64,000 nucleotides of DNA from Pseudomonas canadensis (GTDB lineage: Bacteria > Pseudomonadota > Gammaproteobacteria > Pseudomonadales > Pseudomonadaceae): NCBI RefSeq assembly GCF_000503215.1, contig NZ_KI628540.1, positions 331,313 through 395,312 of the forward strand. Reading direction: 5' to 3'. The notes under the pieces were generated by a model. That model saw only the letters and a program-made list of their open reading frames with translations, ran no database searches and had not been told where the DNA came from. Positions 17,256 through 25,860 of this stretch are shown here, in pieces. Numbering within the stretch: the stretch's first letter is position 1; each line of letters starts with the position of its first letter. The position numbers and the translations under genes were made by a program.

Positions 17256-18233
17256 ATGGCATTTCTAGAACCGTCCGCCCCCCAGGGGCCGTCCTCTTAT
17301 CGCGCCCCCACCGAGGGACGCAGTAGCTGGCTGGCCCTGGCCCATGAGATCGAGCCGGAGGTGGCGCGCTACTTTCTGGTGAGCGCGCGCTGCGGCTGCT
17401 TCATGCAGGCGGCGCGCAGCTTGAATATCAAGGCGACGCTGTTGCGCAAGCGCCTGGCGCAGTTGGAAGAACATTTACGGCATTCGCTGTTCACCTACCA
17501 GGGCAATGGTCTGGTGCTCAGTCGCGATGGCCAGCAGTTGCAGGCCCAATTGATTGCCCTGGCCCATGAACGGCGCTTGCCGGTCACGGAGCAGCCGTTG
17601 ATTCGGCTGGCAGTGGCCGAACCGATCCTGCACGACATCCTTGGTCGCGACCTGATCGCTTTGTTGCGCCGCAATGCCAGCGTGCGCCTGGAGATTATCT
17701 CCATCGACAGCCAGTTGTCGCTGCAAGCGGTGGATGTGGATGTGGTGCTATGGCTGTCGGACACCGATGGCCCCGTGCCTGGTCCGAGCTTTGCCACCGA
17801 GCCGCCACAGGCCCTGGCGCGCCTACATTACTTGCCCCATATCGCCAAGCGTTATTCGCGGTTGACCACACGCCCGGACAGTGTCGAAGACCTCGACGAC
17901 TACATGCTGGTGCAATGGCAGCCTGATGCGCAGGTGGGCGCGTTGCAGGCGTGGAACCGGGTGGTGCAGCAGCGCTTGGCGGCGGTGGTGCAGGTGCATG
18001 CGTATTCGCTGATGTTGGAGATGATTCGTTGCGGTGCGTGCATTGGGTTGCTGCCACATTACATGAGCAGTTTTGACCGGGGCCTGGTGGCGTTGCCGGG
18101 GTTGTTGGCCGAGAGCATGCAGCGCCAGGTGTGGCTGGCGGTGAATGCGCAGGTGGCGGATGTGGAGGCGGTGCGGATGATTGTGGAGTTGATCATCGGC
18201 ACCTTTGAAGGCCGACGCGAGTGGTTTGATTAG
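17256..18233 (+). CDS. LysR-like transcriptional regulator closing the secretion operon
   Basis: 325 residues, start ATG at 17256 with GGGAG. A LysR-type winged helix is displaced to about residues 45-105 (SARCGCFMQAARSLNIKATLL, split here as SARCGCFMQAARSLNIK then ATLLRKRLAQLEEHL) by a 40-residue N-terminal extension. A LysR-type effector domain follows. The extension and an unusual recognition helix mark it as a divergent LysR. It is co-directional with the ppiC gene and its stop overlaps the convergent LysR gene by 4 bases. A regulator occupies the same place in P. aeruginosa (PA0701 area, recalled). Confidence 0.75.
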   Translation: MAFLEPSAPQGPSSYRAPTEGRSSWLALAHEIEPEVARYFLVSARCGCFMQAARSLNIKATLLRKRLAQLEEHLRHSLFTYQGNGLVLSRDGQQLQAQLIALAHERRLPVTEQPLIRLAVAEPILHDILGRDLIALLRRNASVRLEIISIDSQLSLQAVDVDVVLWLSDTDGPVPGPSFATEPPQALARLHYLPHIAKRYSRLTTRPDSVEDLDDYMLVQWQPDAQVGALQAWNRVVQQRLAAVVQVHAYSLMLEMIRCGACIGLLPHYMSSFDRGLVALPGLLAESMQRQVWLAVNAQVADVEAVRMIVELIIGTFEGRREWFD

Positions 18234-19096
18234 CGTTGCAGCACGCCGCGAAAGGTCGCGCTCAAGGCACGCAGTGTTTCCCGTGAGCGCACATCGGTGA
18301 TGCGGCTGTGAAGTACCACCTCACTCACGGGCAAGGCGGGCAACCCGTATTGCTCACTCACTTCCACCGCACCTGCCGGCGCAACGCGATGGGCGAGGGC
18401 GGCGACGCCCAATCCGGCGCTGACGGCGGCGCCCACGGCCATGACACCGCCGCCAACGAACACTTCGGTCCAGTCGATGCGTGCCTCATCCAGTGCGCGT
18501 GTGGCCAAGTGGCGAACGCCGCAGGGCGCGGCCATTGTGGCCATGCGCAGGGGCGTGCCGGGGCTGTGTTGCCAGGTGGGGGCGGCGAACCAGCCGAAGC
18601 GTTCCACCGCCAGCACGTCGCCATCCTGGCGGTCGCCCTCGTTGCGCACGATCACGGCGTCAAGTTCGCTGCGGTCGAAGGCGGCGACCAGGTCGCGGGA
18701 GGAGGCGATGCGCACTTCAAGGATCACCAACGGATCGTAAGCGGCCAGGCGATTGAGCCAGGTCGGCAAGTCGGGGCCGGCCACGTGATCACTGATGCCG
18801 ATCACCAGGCGTCGCGGCGCGTGGCTGTTCATATCGCCCAAGGCGCGTTCATGGGCATTGAGCAGGGCGCGGGCCGCGACGATGAATTGTTCGCCTTGGG
18901 GCGACAACCGCACATGGCGTGGCGTGCGCTCTAGCAGGCGATAGCCGAGGCGTTCTTCCAGGCGTTTGAGTTTGAGGCTGATCGCTGCCTGGGAGGTGTC
19001 GAGGGCTTCGGCGGCGCGAGTGAAGCTGGCGAAATCGGCCACCAGCACGAAGGCTTGGACAGTGTCGATATCCAGCGGTTTGGGTGCGTCAGTCAT
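18230..19096 (-). CDS. LysR family transcriptional regulator
   Basis: 288 residues with a canonical N-terminal helix-turn-helix (FASFTRAAEALDTSQAAIS, then LKRLEERLGYRLLER) and a LysR substrate domain. It is divergent from the DUF4865 gene across 93 bases; such LysR/DUF4865 pairs are common in Pseudomonas, so it probably regulates that gene. The intergenic region holds an AT-rich segment (ATCGGTTGATATC) suitable as a LysR site, though no clean operator was assigned. Confidence 0.88.
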   Translation of the reverse strand: MTDAPKPLDIDTVQAFVLVADFASFTRAAEALDTSQAAISLKLKRLEERLGYRLLERTPRHVRLSPQGEQFIVAARALLNAHERALGDMNSHAPRRLVIGISDHVAGPDLPTWLNRLAAYDPLVILEVRIASSRDLVAAFDRSELDAVIVRNEGDRQDGDVLAVERFGWFAAPTWQHSPGTPLRMATMAAPCGVRHLATRALDEARIDWTEVFVGGGVMAVGAAVSAGLGVAALAHRVAPAGAVEVSEQYGLPALPVSEVVLHSRITDVRSRETLRALSATFRGVLQR

Positions 19097-19189
19097 ATTG
19101 GATCCTTATCGCACTTATATCGGTTGATATCTTGTTGAAATCATCGTCGCTGCGCAAGCTAAACACTCAACGTGCCCAGGAGTTTGTCC

Positions 19190-19732
19190 ATGTTTGCCAA
19201 ACAGTATTCACATCGCTTGCCTGCCGACTACGACATGGGCGTGATCCGCCGACGCGCCGCGCAATTGGGGCCGTTGTGGGATAACGCCGAGGGGTTGCTG
19301 TTCAAGGCGTTTATCGCCCAGGAGCGCGGGGGTAATGTGTATTCGTCGGTTTACCTCTGGGCCGACCCGCTGCAGGCGGCTGACTTCCTGCTGGGTGAGC
19401 GCTTTCAGAAGGTGCTCGACAGCTTTGGCCGCCCACATATCGAGAGCTGGTTGCCGTTGGACCTGCAACGTGGCCCGGCACAGGGCGCGTTGAGTTTGTA
19501 TCGCGAGGAGTGGGCATTGGCGCCAGGGGCGAACCGCGCCGCGATCTTGGCCGAGGAGAAACAGCGTAATCAGCAGGTGGCTGAGCACAGTGACACGTTC
19601 GCAGTGTTCCTCGCGTTGGATGTGCAAGCGTGGCGGTTGGTGCGGTTTACGCTGTCCGCCAAGGCGCTGGACGCCGAATATCCTGGCGCGGGTTACCAGG
19701 TGCTTTATCTGGCACAAGGCGTTGCGCCCTAG
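19190..19732 (+). CDS. DUF4865 family protein
   Basis: 180 residues from the ATG at 19190 (MFAKQYSHRLPADYDM), with AGGAG 8 bases upstream; an earlier in-frame ATG at 19172 lacks a good site. The family signatures are the N-terminal ADYDMGVIRRRAAQLG and the ALDVQAWRLVRFTL block near the C-terminus. The two halves look like tandem ABM/ferredoxin-like folds, as in small monooxygenase-like proteins, but no cofactor or active site can be assigned. It is paired with the divergent LysR gene. Confidence 0.75.
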   Translation: MFAKQYSHRLPADYDMGVIRRRAAQLGPLWDNAEGLLFKAFIAQERGGNVYSSVYLWADPLQAADFLLGERFQKVLDSFGRPHIESWLPLDLQRGPAQGALSLYREEWALAPGANRAAILAEEKQRNQQVAEHSDTFAVFLALDVQAWRLVRFTLSAKALDAEYPGAGYQVLYLAQGVAP

Positions 19733-19785
19733 CGAGAACTGCGCCAGTCTTGGTGGCCTCATCCTTGTCGTTGAAGCACTCTGTG

Positions 19786-20340
19786 ATGCCGGCCACTCGT
19801 TTGACACTTATCTGCCATGCCGTGACTCTCCAGCAAAAAAAGGGGCGTTTTCCCGATGACGAGTCCGTTGCGATGGATTGGCGAAATGCGGGTTTGTCCC
19901 TTGCCGGCCGCTACAAGAAAAACTTGCGCTTATTGTGCGGTCCCGAGGCGCGTACCCGACAGACAGCAGGTTTGTTCGGCAGGCATCCCCAAGTCGAAAA
20001 AGCCTTGCGCGATGCTGACTTTGGTCGGTGGAAGGGCAAGGACATCGACGCGATAGATCGCAACGAATTGATGGATTGGCTTGGCAACAGCGCCAGTGCC
20101 TCGCATGGCGGCGAATCCGTGGACCAAGTCTGCGCACGAGTAGGCCGTTGGATGAAATCCCTCGAAACCCAACCCGGCCACGTCGTGGCCATCACCCATC
20201 CCTTCGTGATCCGTGCGGCAATGCTGTACGTCATGGAATTTCCGATCTCGATGTTCTACCTGATCGACGTCGAACCGTTGTCCGCCACTGAGCTGCGCTT
20301 CAACGACGTCTGGCGACTGCGCCTGGAAACTCACGCCTAG
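19786..20340 (+). CDS. Histidine phosphatase superfamily protein with a degenerate RHG motif
   Basis: 184 residues from the ATG at 19786. The fold of the phosphoglycerate mutase/CobC superfamily is visible: LTLICHAVT at the N-terminus, CGPEARTRQTAG (the second Arg motif), DADFGRWKGKD, GGESVDQVCARVGRW and VVAITHPFVIRAAM with the second catalytic His. The canonical R-H-G triad is replaced by C-H-A, so the phospho-His is kept while its flanking Arg and Gly are lost. It lies 45 bases before cobF in the same direction, so a role in cobalamin synthesis (alpha-ribazole phosphatase-like) is possible, but activity may be altered. Confidence 0.75.
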   Translation: MPATRLTLICHAVTLQQKKGRFPDDESVAMDWRNAGLSLAGRYKKNLRLLCGPEARTRQTAGLFGRHPQVEKALRDADFGRWKGKDIDAIDRNELMDWLGNSASASHGGESVDQVCARVGRWMKSLETQPGHVVAITHPFVIRAAMLYVMEFPISMFYLIDVEPLSATELRFNDVWRLRLETHA

Positions 20341-20385
20341 CCGCCCGAACATGGCAAAATCCACGCCCCGCAATGAGAGCAACCC

Positions 20386-21141
20386 ATGAAACGCATCCTG
20401 ATCATCGGCATTGGCGCCGGCAACCCTGACTACATCACGATGCAGGCCGTGAAGGCGCTCAACCGCACCGACGTGTTTTTCCTGATGGACAAGGGCCAGA
20501 GCAAAGACAAGTTGATCGACCTGCGTCGCGAGATCTGCGAGACCTACATCACCGAGCCTGGCTACCGTTTCGTCGAGGCCAGCTGCCCCGAGCGGGTGCG
20601 CGGCGAGATCGACTACACCACCGCCGTGCAGGACCTCAACCGCGACAAGCAGCAGACCTTCGAACGCATGATCAACGAAGAAATGGCTGACGGTGAAGTG
20701 GGCGCTTTCCTCGCCTGGGGCGACCCTGCGCTGTACGACAGCACCATCCGCATCTTGCAGGCGATTCTTGCCAGTGGCCGCAGTGAGTTCGAGTTCGAAG
20801 TGATCCCGGGCATCACCAGTGTGCAAGCCTTGGCCGCCCAGCACAAAGTACCGCTGAACCGTATTGGCAAGTCCGTTGAGATCACTACCGGGCGCCGTTT
20901 GGCGGCGGGGCAGGCGAGTGATGCCGACACGTTGGTTGTAATGCTCGACGCCGAAGACTCCTACCGCAGCGTGGCGGACCAGGACTTGGAGATCTATTGG
21001 GGCGCCTACCTGGGCACGCCGGATGAGATACTGATCAGCGGCAAAGTCAGCGAAGTCGCAGAAGAAATCGAACGGGTGCGCAAGGCGGCGCGCTTGGACA
21101 ATGGCTGGATCATGGACACTTATCTGTTACGTAAACCCTGA
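20386..21141 (+). CDS. cobF: Precorrin-6A synthase (deacetylating)
   Basis: 251 residues of the uroporphyrin-III C/tetrapyrrole methylase superfamily. N-terminal GIGAGNPDYITMQAVKAL is the SAM-binding start. The block AFLAWGDPALYDSTIRIL is the family's G-D-P motif, and VIPGITSVQALAAQHKVPLN follows. The length and the EDSYRS/YWGAYLGTPDE segment near the C-terminus match CobF, which methylates C-1 of precorrin-5 with loss of acetate in aerobic B12 synthesis. No other cob genes are in the window, and no cobalamin riboswitch fits the 45-base upstream gap. Confidence 0.9.
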   Translation: MKRILIIGIGAGNPDYITMQAVKALNRTDVFFLMDKGQSKDKLIDLRREICETYITEPGYRFVEASCPERVRGEIDYTTAVQDLNRDKQQTFERMINEEMADGEVGAFLAWGDPALYDSTIRILQAILASGRSEFEFEVIPGITSVQALAAQHKVPLNRIGKSVEITTGRRLAAGQASDADTLVVMLDAEDSYRSVADQDLEIYWGAYLGTPDEILISGKVSEVAEEIERVRKAARLDNGWIMDTYLLRKP

Positions 21142-21152
21142 GGTGATGCCCT

Positions 21153-21872
21153 ATGCTCAAACTGGTTGCCCTGGCGCTGACGCTGGTCGTCGGTACCGCC
21201 CATGCCGACGAGAGGTTGCATACGGACTTGCCGCTGTCTTACCTGGAACAAACCCAGGGTGATGCACGCAACCAGCCGCTGGTGATTTTCCTGCACGGGT
21301 TTGGCAGCAACGAGGAAGATCTGTTCGGCATCAAGGACGCGCTGCCCTCCACGTGGACTTACTTGTCGGCCCGTGCGCCGATGCCAGTGGATTCCCACGG
21401 TTATCGCTGGTTTACCAAGATACCCGGCAACGGCGATTACGATGGCGAGACGGCGGACCTGCAACGCAGCGCCCAGTTGATCGAAGACTTTGTCGGCAAA
21501 GCCACCGCCAAATATCACACCCAACCGGATCGGGTGTTCCTGGTGGGTTTCAGCCAGGGGGCGATCATGTCCTATGAGGTGGGCCTGCGCCGGCCGGAAC
21601 TGCTGCGCGGCATTGCGGCGTTGAGCGGCAGCGTGCTCCCGGTGCTCAAGGCTGAACTGAAGCCGGATGCGTCATTGGGCAAATTGGCGATTTTTATCGG
21701 CCATGGCACCTTGGACCAGGCGCTGCCCTATGTGTCGGGAACGCGGGCGAATGAGGTGTTGACGGGGTTGGGGTTGAAGCCGGAGTTTCATGGGTATCCC
21801 GGCATGCCGCATACCATCAGCGAGGCGGAAGTGCAGGACCTGAAAGCCTGGCTGGAAAAAAGCCTGAAATAA
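21153..21872 (+). CDS. Exported alpha/beta-hydrolase (phospholipase/carboxylesterase family)
   Basis: 239 residues with a signal peptide (cleavage near AHA-DERL at about residue 18). It has the LVIFLHGFGSNEEDLFGI oxyanion region, nucleophile Ser134 in VGFSQGAIMSYEVGL, an acid in GHGTLDQALPY, and the catalytic His in YPGMPHTISEAE. This is the short carboxylesterase/acyl-protein thioesterase-like family. The start follows the cobF stop by 11 bases with GAGGTG upstream, so it may be co-transcribed with cobF, although no shared function is evident. It ends before a REP pair. Confidence 0.88.
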   Translation: MLKLVALALTLVVGTAHADERLHTDLPLSYLEQTQGDARNQPLVIFLHGFGSNEEDLFGIKDALPSTWTYLSARAPMPVDSHGYRWFTKIPGNGDYDGETADLQRSAQLIEDFVGKATAKYHTQPDRVFLVGFSQGAIMSYEVGLRRPELLRGIAALSGSVLPVLKAELKPDASLGKLAIFIGHGTLDQALPYVSGTRANEVLTGLGLKPEFHGYPGMPHTISEAEVQDLKAWLEKSLK

Positions 21873-21887
21873 ACACCGTTAAGAAAT

Positions 21888-21974
21888 GTGGGAGCGGGCT
21901 TGCTCGCGAATGCGGTAGGTCAGTCGAAACATCGGTGACTGACACACTGCATTCGCGAGCAAGCCCGCTCCCAC
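21888..21974. repeat. REP pair between convergent genes
   Basis: GTGGGAGCGGGCTTGC at 21888 and its inverted copy ending GCAAGCCCGCTCCCAC at 21974 form a long hairpin with a further internal match (TCGCGAATGC / GCATTCGCGA). It separates genes ending at 21872 and 22004 and may terminate transcription in both directions. Confidence 0.9.
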
Positions 21975-22003
21975 TTTGGTTATGTGTTGCTTGGTAGATC
22001 GGG

Positions 22004-22558
22004 TTATTTGCCGCCGGTAATCTGCTTCACCAACGCCGCATGCCCCTTGGCATCATCCGCCCGCGAAATCGCCTGGATCACCAGCAGGTGATTACCCGAA
22101 CCACCGAGGAACGTGGAGTTCAGCGTTTTGCCGCCGCCTTGGGTGGCGGTGCTGTCCACCTGGCGCAGGCCGAGGCCTTTGAACGTCAGTTTTTTCTCGC
22201 TCTGTTTCTTGAAGTCAGGCAGTGCTGCGCTCTGGTCCTTGACGAACCCGGCCACGGCGCCGTCCAGGAATTGCGCGTCGTTGTCGCCGATGGTTACTCC
22301 ATCGTTACGCACGGTTTCGGCGACGATCACCACACTTTTAGTGGTCTGGTTGGCATACATCGTACCCTGGGTGTCAGCGGTGCCATCCTCGGCCTTGCCA
22401 GCCGGCAGGGTGTCGGCGGCGTAGGCTTTGGGCAGGTTGAAGGTGAACTTGCCACCCAAGGTGGAGATGGTTTGCGTGGTCGGCTTGGACGCGGCAAATG
22501 CACTGCCCGCGGCCAACGCGAGGGCCAGCAGGACGGCGGTCTTGGTGAAAGTGGCCAT
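22004..22558 (-). CDS. Periplasmic protein of unknown function (DcrB-like?)
   Basis: 184 residues with a strong signal peptide (AAGSAFA-ASKP, about residue 22). The mature part (GGKFTFNLPKAYAADTLPAG, VVIVAETVRNDGVTIGDND, LLVIQAISRADD) has the alternating beta-strand pattern of the DcrB/PsbP-like fold, but the similarity is only by eye. It has its own GGAG site and is convergent with the esterase gene, and no partner genes suggest a function. Confidence 0.65.
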   Translation of the reverse strand: MATFTKTAVLLALALAAGSAFAASKPTTQTISTLGGKFTFNLPKAYAADTLPAGKAEDGTADTQGTMYANQTTKSVVIVAETVRNDGVTIGDNDAQFLDGAVAGFVKDQSAALPDFKKQSEKKLTFKGLGLRQVDSTATQGGGKTLNSTFLGGSGNHLLVIQAISRADDAKGHAALVKQITGGK

Positions 22559-22630
22559 GAAGCGCTCCAGGGGTGAACGAAATTGCGCCGTATTCTGTCA
22601 GAAAATTCGCAAAATCGTTCACCCGTAGCC

Positions 22631-24439
22631 TCACACCTTGTCGGACTCTTCCTCAAGTCGGTCCATCTCAAACAGCCGCGCCAGTTCTGCCCGGGCCTCC
22701 TGGGCGGTTTGCATCACTTTGGCGGCGTCGTCGTACACCGCGTGTTGTGCGGCCAGCACTTGCAGGTCGTGGTTCTTGAAGCGGGTGATGCGCGCGTCGG
22801 CCTGGGCCTGGCTCAAACCGAGGCCTACCAACGTGCGGCGGCTCATTTCCAGGCTGGAGTAGAAGGTCTCGCGAATCGGTGACGCGTCGAGGTCCACCAG
22901 GCGATGCACGTGTTGGCGGTTACGTGCGCGGGCGATGATCTTCATGTGCGGGTAGAGGTTGCGCACCAGTTCGGCGGTCTTGATGTTGATCTCCGGGTCG
23001 TCCATGGCGATCACGAAGAACTCCGCCTGGTCGACTTTGGCCGCGTGCAGGATCTCGGGGCGTTGCGGGTCGCCGTAGAACACCGGCATGCCGCCGAAGC
23101 TGCGGGTCAGTTCGATGGTTTCCACCGACGTGTCCAGGGCGATAAACGAGATGTTCTGCGCACGCAGGATCCGCGCCACGATCTGGCCCATACGGCCCAT
23201 GCCGGCGATGACCACGCGCGGGGCGTCGCTTTCAATGGTGCGGTATTCCTCCGGCACTTCCACCGACTTGACCTTGGGCTTGAACAGCTTCGGGCACACC
23301 AGCAGCAATAACGGTGTCACCGCCATGGACAGGGTGATGGTCAGCACCAGGATGTCGTAGAGGTGTGGTTCGAACAGGCCCTGGTCGCGGCCGATCTTGA
23401 ACACCACGAAGGCGAACTCACCGCCCGCCGCCAGCACCACGCCCAGGCGCAGGGCGCTTTCGCGATTGAGATCACCGACCATGCGGCCCACGGCATACAG
23501 CAGCGGCAGTTTCAGGCCAATCAGCAGCAGCGTCAGGCCGATCACCACCAGCGGCGAGCTGAGCAACAGGCTGAGGTTGGCACCCATGCCCACGCTGATA
23601 AAGAACAGGCCCAGCAGCAGGCCCTTGAACGGTTCGATCTGGGATTCCAATTCGTGGCGATATTCCGAGTCCGCCAGCAGCAGGCCGGCGAGGAAGGCGC
23701 CGAGGGCCATGGACACGCCCACCAGCTCCATCAACCAGGCCGTGCCAATCACCACCAGCAGTGCGGTGGCGGTGGACACTTCGCGCAGCCCGGTCTTGGC
23801 GACGATGCGGAACACCGGCCGCAACAGGTAGCGTCCGCCGATGATCACCACCGCGATGCTGCCGAGAATTTGCAAAACATGCTGCAGGCCCTGGGCTTCG
23901 GTGGTCGGGTGATCGCTGCCGGCCAGCAGCGGCACCATGGCGATCAGCGGGATCGCGGCGATGTCCTGAAACAGCAGAATCGCAAAGGCCAGGCGGCCGT
24001 GGGGCTGGTTCAGCTCCTTGCGCTCGGCCAGGCTCTGCAGGCCAAACGCGGTGGACGACAGCGCCAGGCCCAGACCGAGCACGATCGCACTGTTCCACGA
24101 CTGGCCAAACAGCCACAAAGCCACCACGCCCATCACCAGGCCCGTCAGCAGCACTTGCGCCAGACCGACGCCGAACACCGCCTTGCGCATCACCCACAAC
24201 CGCTTGGGCGACAGTTCGAGACCGATGATGAACAACAGCAACACCACGCCCAGCTCGGAAAATTGCGCGACGCTTTGCGGATTGCCCACCAAACCCAGCA
24301 CCGACGGACCGATAATCACACCCGCGAACAGATAGCCCAGCACTGCGCCCAGTTGCAGGCGTTTGGCCAGGGGCACGGTCAGCACGGCGGCGAGCAGGAA
24401 CACCACAGCTGCTTGTAACAGGTTGCCTTCATGGGGCAT
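22631..24439 (-). CDS. Kef-type monovalent cation:proton antiporter (CPA2 family)
   Basis: 602 residues from the ATG at 24439 (GGAG 8 bases upstream; a start further upstream lacks one). About 12 membrane segments cover residues 5-385, including the Kef signatures LQLGAVLGYLFAGVIIGP and LLLFIIGLELSPKRLW. A cytoplasmic RCK/TrkA-N domain begins near residue 410 (PRVVIAGMGRMGQIVARIL) and binds nucleotide. The C-terminus is acidic. It would export K+ in exchange for H+, typically in response to electrophiles through glutathione adducts in KefB/KefC; the sequence alone does not say which Kef paralogue it is, and no KefF/KefG ancillary gene is adjacent. Confidence 0.88.
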   Translation of the reverse strand: MPHEGNLLQAAVVFLLAAVLTVPLAKRLQLGAVLGYLFAGVIIGPSVLGLVGNPQSVAQFSELGVVLLLFIIGLELSPKRLWVMRKAVFGVGLAQVLLTGLVMGVVALWLFGQSWNSAIVLGLGLALSSTAFGLQSLAERKELNQPHGRLAFAILLFQDIAAIPLIAMVPLLAGSDHPTTEAQGLQHVLQILGSIAVVIIGGRYLLRPVFRIVAKTGLREVSTATALLVVIGTAWLMELVGVSMALGAFLAGLLLADSEYRHELESQIEPFKGLLLGLFFISVGMGANLSLLLSSPLVVIGLTLLLIGLKLPLLYAVGRMVGDLNRESALRLGVVLAAGGEFAFVVFKIGRDQGLFEPHLYDILVLTITLSMAVTPLLLLVCPKLFKPKVKSVEVPEEYRTIESDAPRVVIAGMGRMGQIVARILRAQNISFIALDTSVETIELTRSFGGMPVFYGDPQRPEILHAAKVDQAEFFVIAMDDPEINIKTAELVRNLYPHMKIIARARNRQHVHRLVDLDASPIRETFYSSLEMSRRTLVGLGLSQAQADARITRFKNHDLQVLAAQHAVYDDAAKVMQTAQEARAELARLFEMDRLEEESDKV

Positions 24440-24569
24440 TGCGAACTCCAGGATCTCTAAAACCAATCAACAAGGGTGTATTAGAGCGCTTTTTACATTT
24501 CGAAAATTGTGTTTTTGAGCGGGGTGGGTAGAGACTCAGGTAAAACGCTGTTCGACAGGTTGAATTTAT

Positions 24570-24587
24570 TATTCCTTTGGTGGAATA
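24570..24587. promoter_or_regulatory. Palindromic operator upstream of the HTH antitoxin-like gene
   Basis: TATTCC-TTTGGT-GGAATA is a perfect 6-bp inverted repeat with a 6-base centre, 39 bases before the ATG at 24626. It is a fitting site for autoregulation by the dimeric Xre-type protein encoded next to it. Confidence 0.5.
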
Positions 24588-24625
24588 TTTTGTGAGGTCG
24601 AATTCTGGTTGGAAGGGTCGTCACC

Positions 24626-24931
24626 ATGCCTAAGAAATTCGCTGAACTGCAAGCGCGCATGACGCCGCAATCCCGTGCCGAAGCCAAGCTGTTGTTCCAG
24701 CAGCACCTGCAGGAAATGCCACTGCATGAGCTGCGCAAAGCCCAGCAGTTAAGCCAGGCGAGCCTGGCTAAAGCACTGAACATCAACCAGGCGGCCGTCT
24801 CCAAGATGGAGCGGCGCACCGACATGTATATCAGCACGTTGCGCGACTATATCCGCGCGATGGGCGGCGAGTTGGAGATTATTGCCACGTTTCCCGATGG
24901 TCAGGTCAAGATCGACAATTTCGCCTGCTGA
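24626..24931 (+). CDS. Xre/HigA-like helix-turn-helix protein (orphan antitoxin-like)
   Basis: 101 residues. Helical N-terminus (residues 1-35), then a Cro/C1-type HTH (LRKAQQLSQASLAKALNINQ, then AAVSKMERRTDMYISTL) and a short beta-hairpin tail (GGELEIIATFPDGQVKIDNF). This is the layout of HigA2/RelB-associated antitoxins that sit behind a RelE/HigB toxin. No toxin gene precedes it: the 159 bases upstream contain only a promoter and a palindrome. It is therefore an orphan, either a remnant or a stand-alone regulator. Confidence 0.8.
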   Translation: MPKKFAELQARMTPQSRAEAKLLFQQHLQEMPLHELRKAQQLSQASLAKALNINQAAVSKMERRTDMYISTLRDYIRAMGGELEIIATFPDGQVKIDNFAC

Positions 24932-24963
24932 AAGCGGTTGCAGCTATCCAGAAGGTCATCCTT

Positions 24964-25860
24964 GTGAACCAACTTCTCGCCATGCGTGCCTTTGTTCGCG
25001 TCGTCGAAACCAGCTCATTCAGTCGTGCATCCGACCAGTTGACGCTGCCGCGCTCCACCGTGAGCAAGCTGATCACCGACCTTGAGAAGCACCTCGGCAT
25101 CCAGCTGATGCACCGCACCACACGGGCTCTGGCGCCAACGTCCGAGGGGTTGGAGTATTACCATCATGCCCGGCGCCTGGTCGCAGAATTGGACGAAGTG
25201 GATAGCGCCATCCGTGGGCAAGTCCTCAAGCCCGGCGGGCATCTGCGGGTGGATGCGCCTGCGTCGTTTGCCAATTGCCTGCTGATTCCGGCGCTGGTGG
25301 ATTTTCATCGCGAGTATCCCGATATCACCATTGCCTTGGGTATCAGTGATCGTTCGGTGAACATTGTGGGGGAAGGGGTGGACTGCGTGATCCGCGCCGG
25401 CAAGCTGGATGACATGGCGATGATCGGGCGTAAGGTGACCGACCTGGAGTATTTGACCTGTGCGGCCCCTGATTACCTGGAGCGCCGAGGTGTGCCGCTT
25501 TCCCCGGAGGATCTGGCGCTCAACCACCTCAAGGCCGGCTATTTTTTTGCCGGATCTGGTAAAGCGGAACCACTGATTTTCGAGCAGGGTGACAGGCGCA
25601 TCGAAGTGGGCGATTGCGCCTATTCCACCAATGAAGGCAACGGCCTCAAGGAAATGCTGCTCGCCGGACTGGGCGTCGGGCAGCATTTCAAGGCCATCGT
25701 TCAGTACTATGTGGACAACGGCCAATTGGTCAGTGTGCTGCCGCAGTGGTCGTGTCCAGCCACGCCGCTGCACATCCTCTATCCACCCAATCGTCACCAG
25801 AGCGCGCGGCTCAAGGTGTTTGTCGAATGGGTGATCCGCAGGTTCGGGGTCAGGGAATAA
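24964..25860 (+). CDS. LysR family transcriptional regulator
   Basis: 298 residues starting at GTG 24964 (VNQLLAMRAFVRVVETSSFS read as M). HTH at residues 18-45 (RASDQLTLPRSTVSKLITDL), then the effector domain of the CrgA/DsdC-like subgroup (DCVIRAGKLDDMAMIGRKV, NHLKAGYFFAGSG). Its 3' end overlaps the convergent RidA gene by 11 bases. The target is unknown; the nearest candidates are the genes of the minus-strand cluster ending with ridA. Confidence 0.88.
   Translation: MNQLLAMRAFVRVVETSSFSRASDQLTLPRSTVSKLITDLEKHLGIQLMHRTTRALAPTSEGLEYYHHARRLVAELDEVDSAIRGQVLKPGGHLRVDAPASFANCLLIPALVDFHREYPDITIALGISDRSVNIVGEGVDCVIRAGKLDDMAMIGRKVTDLEYLTCAAPDYLERRGVPLSPEDLALNHLKAGYFFAGSGKAEPLIFEQGDRRIEVGDCAYSTNEGNGLKEMLLAGLGVGQHFKAIVQYYVDNGQLVSVLPQWSCPATPLHILYPPNRHQSARLKVFVEWVIRRFGVRE

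Noticed and set aside
20341..20385. Cobalamin riboswitch before cobF
   Set aside because: The 45-base gap is far too short and lacks a B12 box.
23363..24418. 351-codon open frame on the plus strand
   Set aside because: Antisense shadow of the Kef-type antiporter; the product is a Gln/His/Ala-rich string with no fold signature.
24467..24625. RelE/HigB toxin gene ahead of the HTH antitoxin-like gene
   Set aside because: The interval is only 159 bases and has no frame with toxin motifs on either strand.
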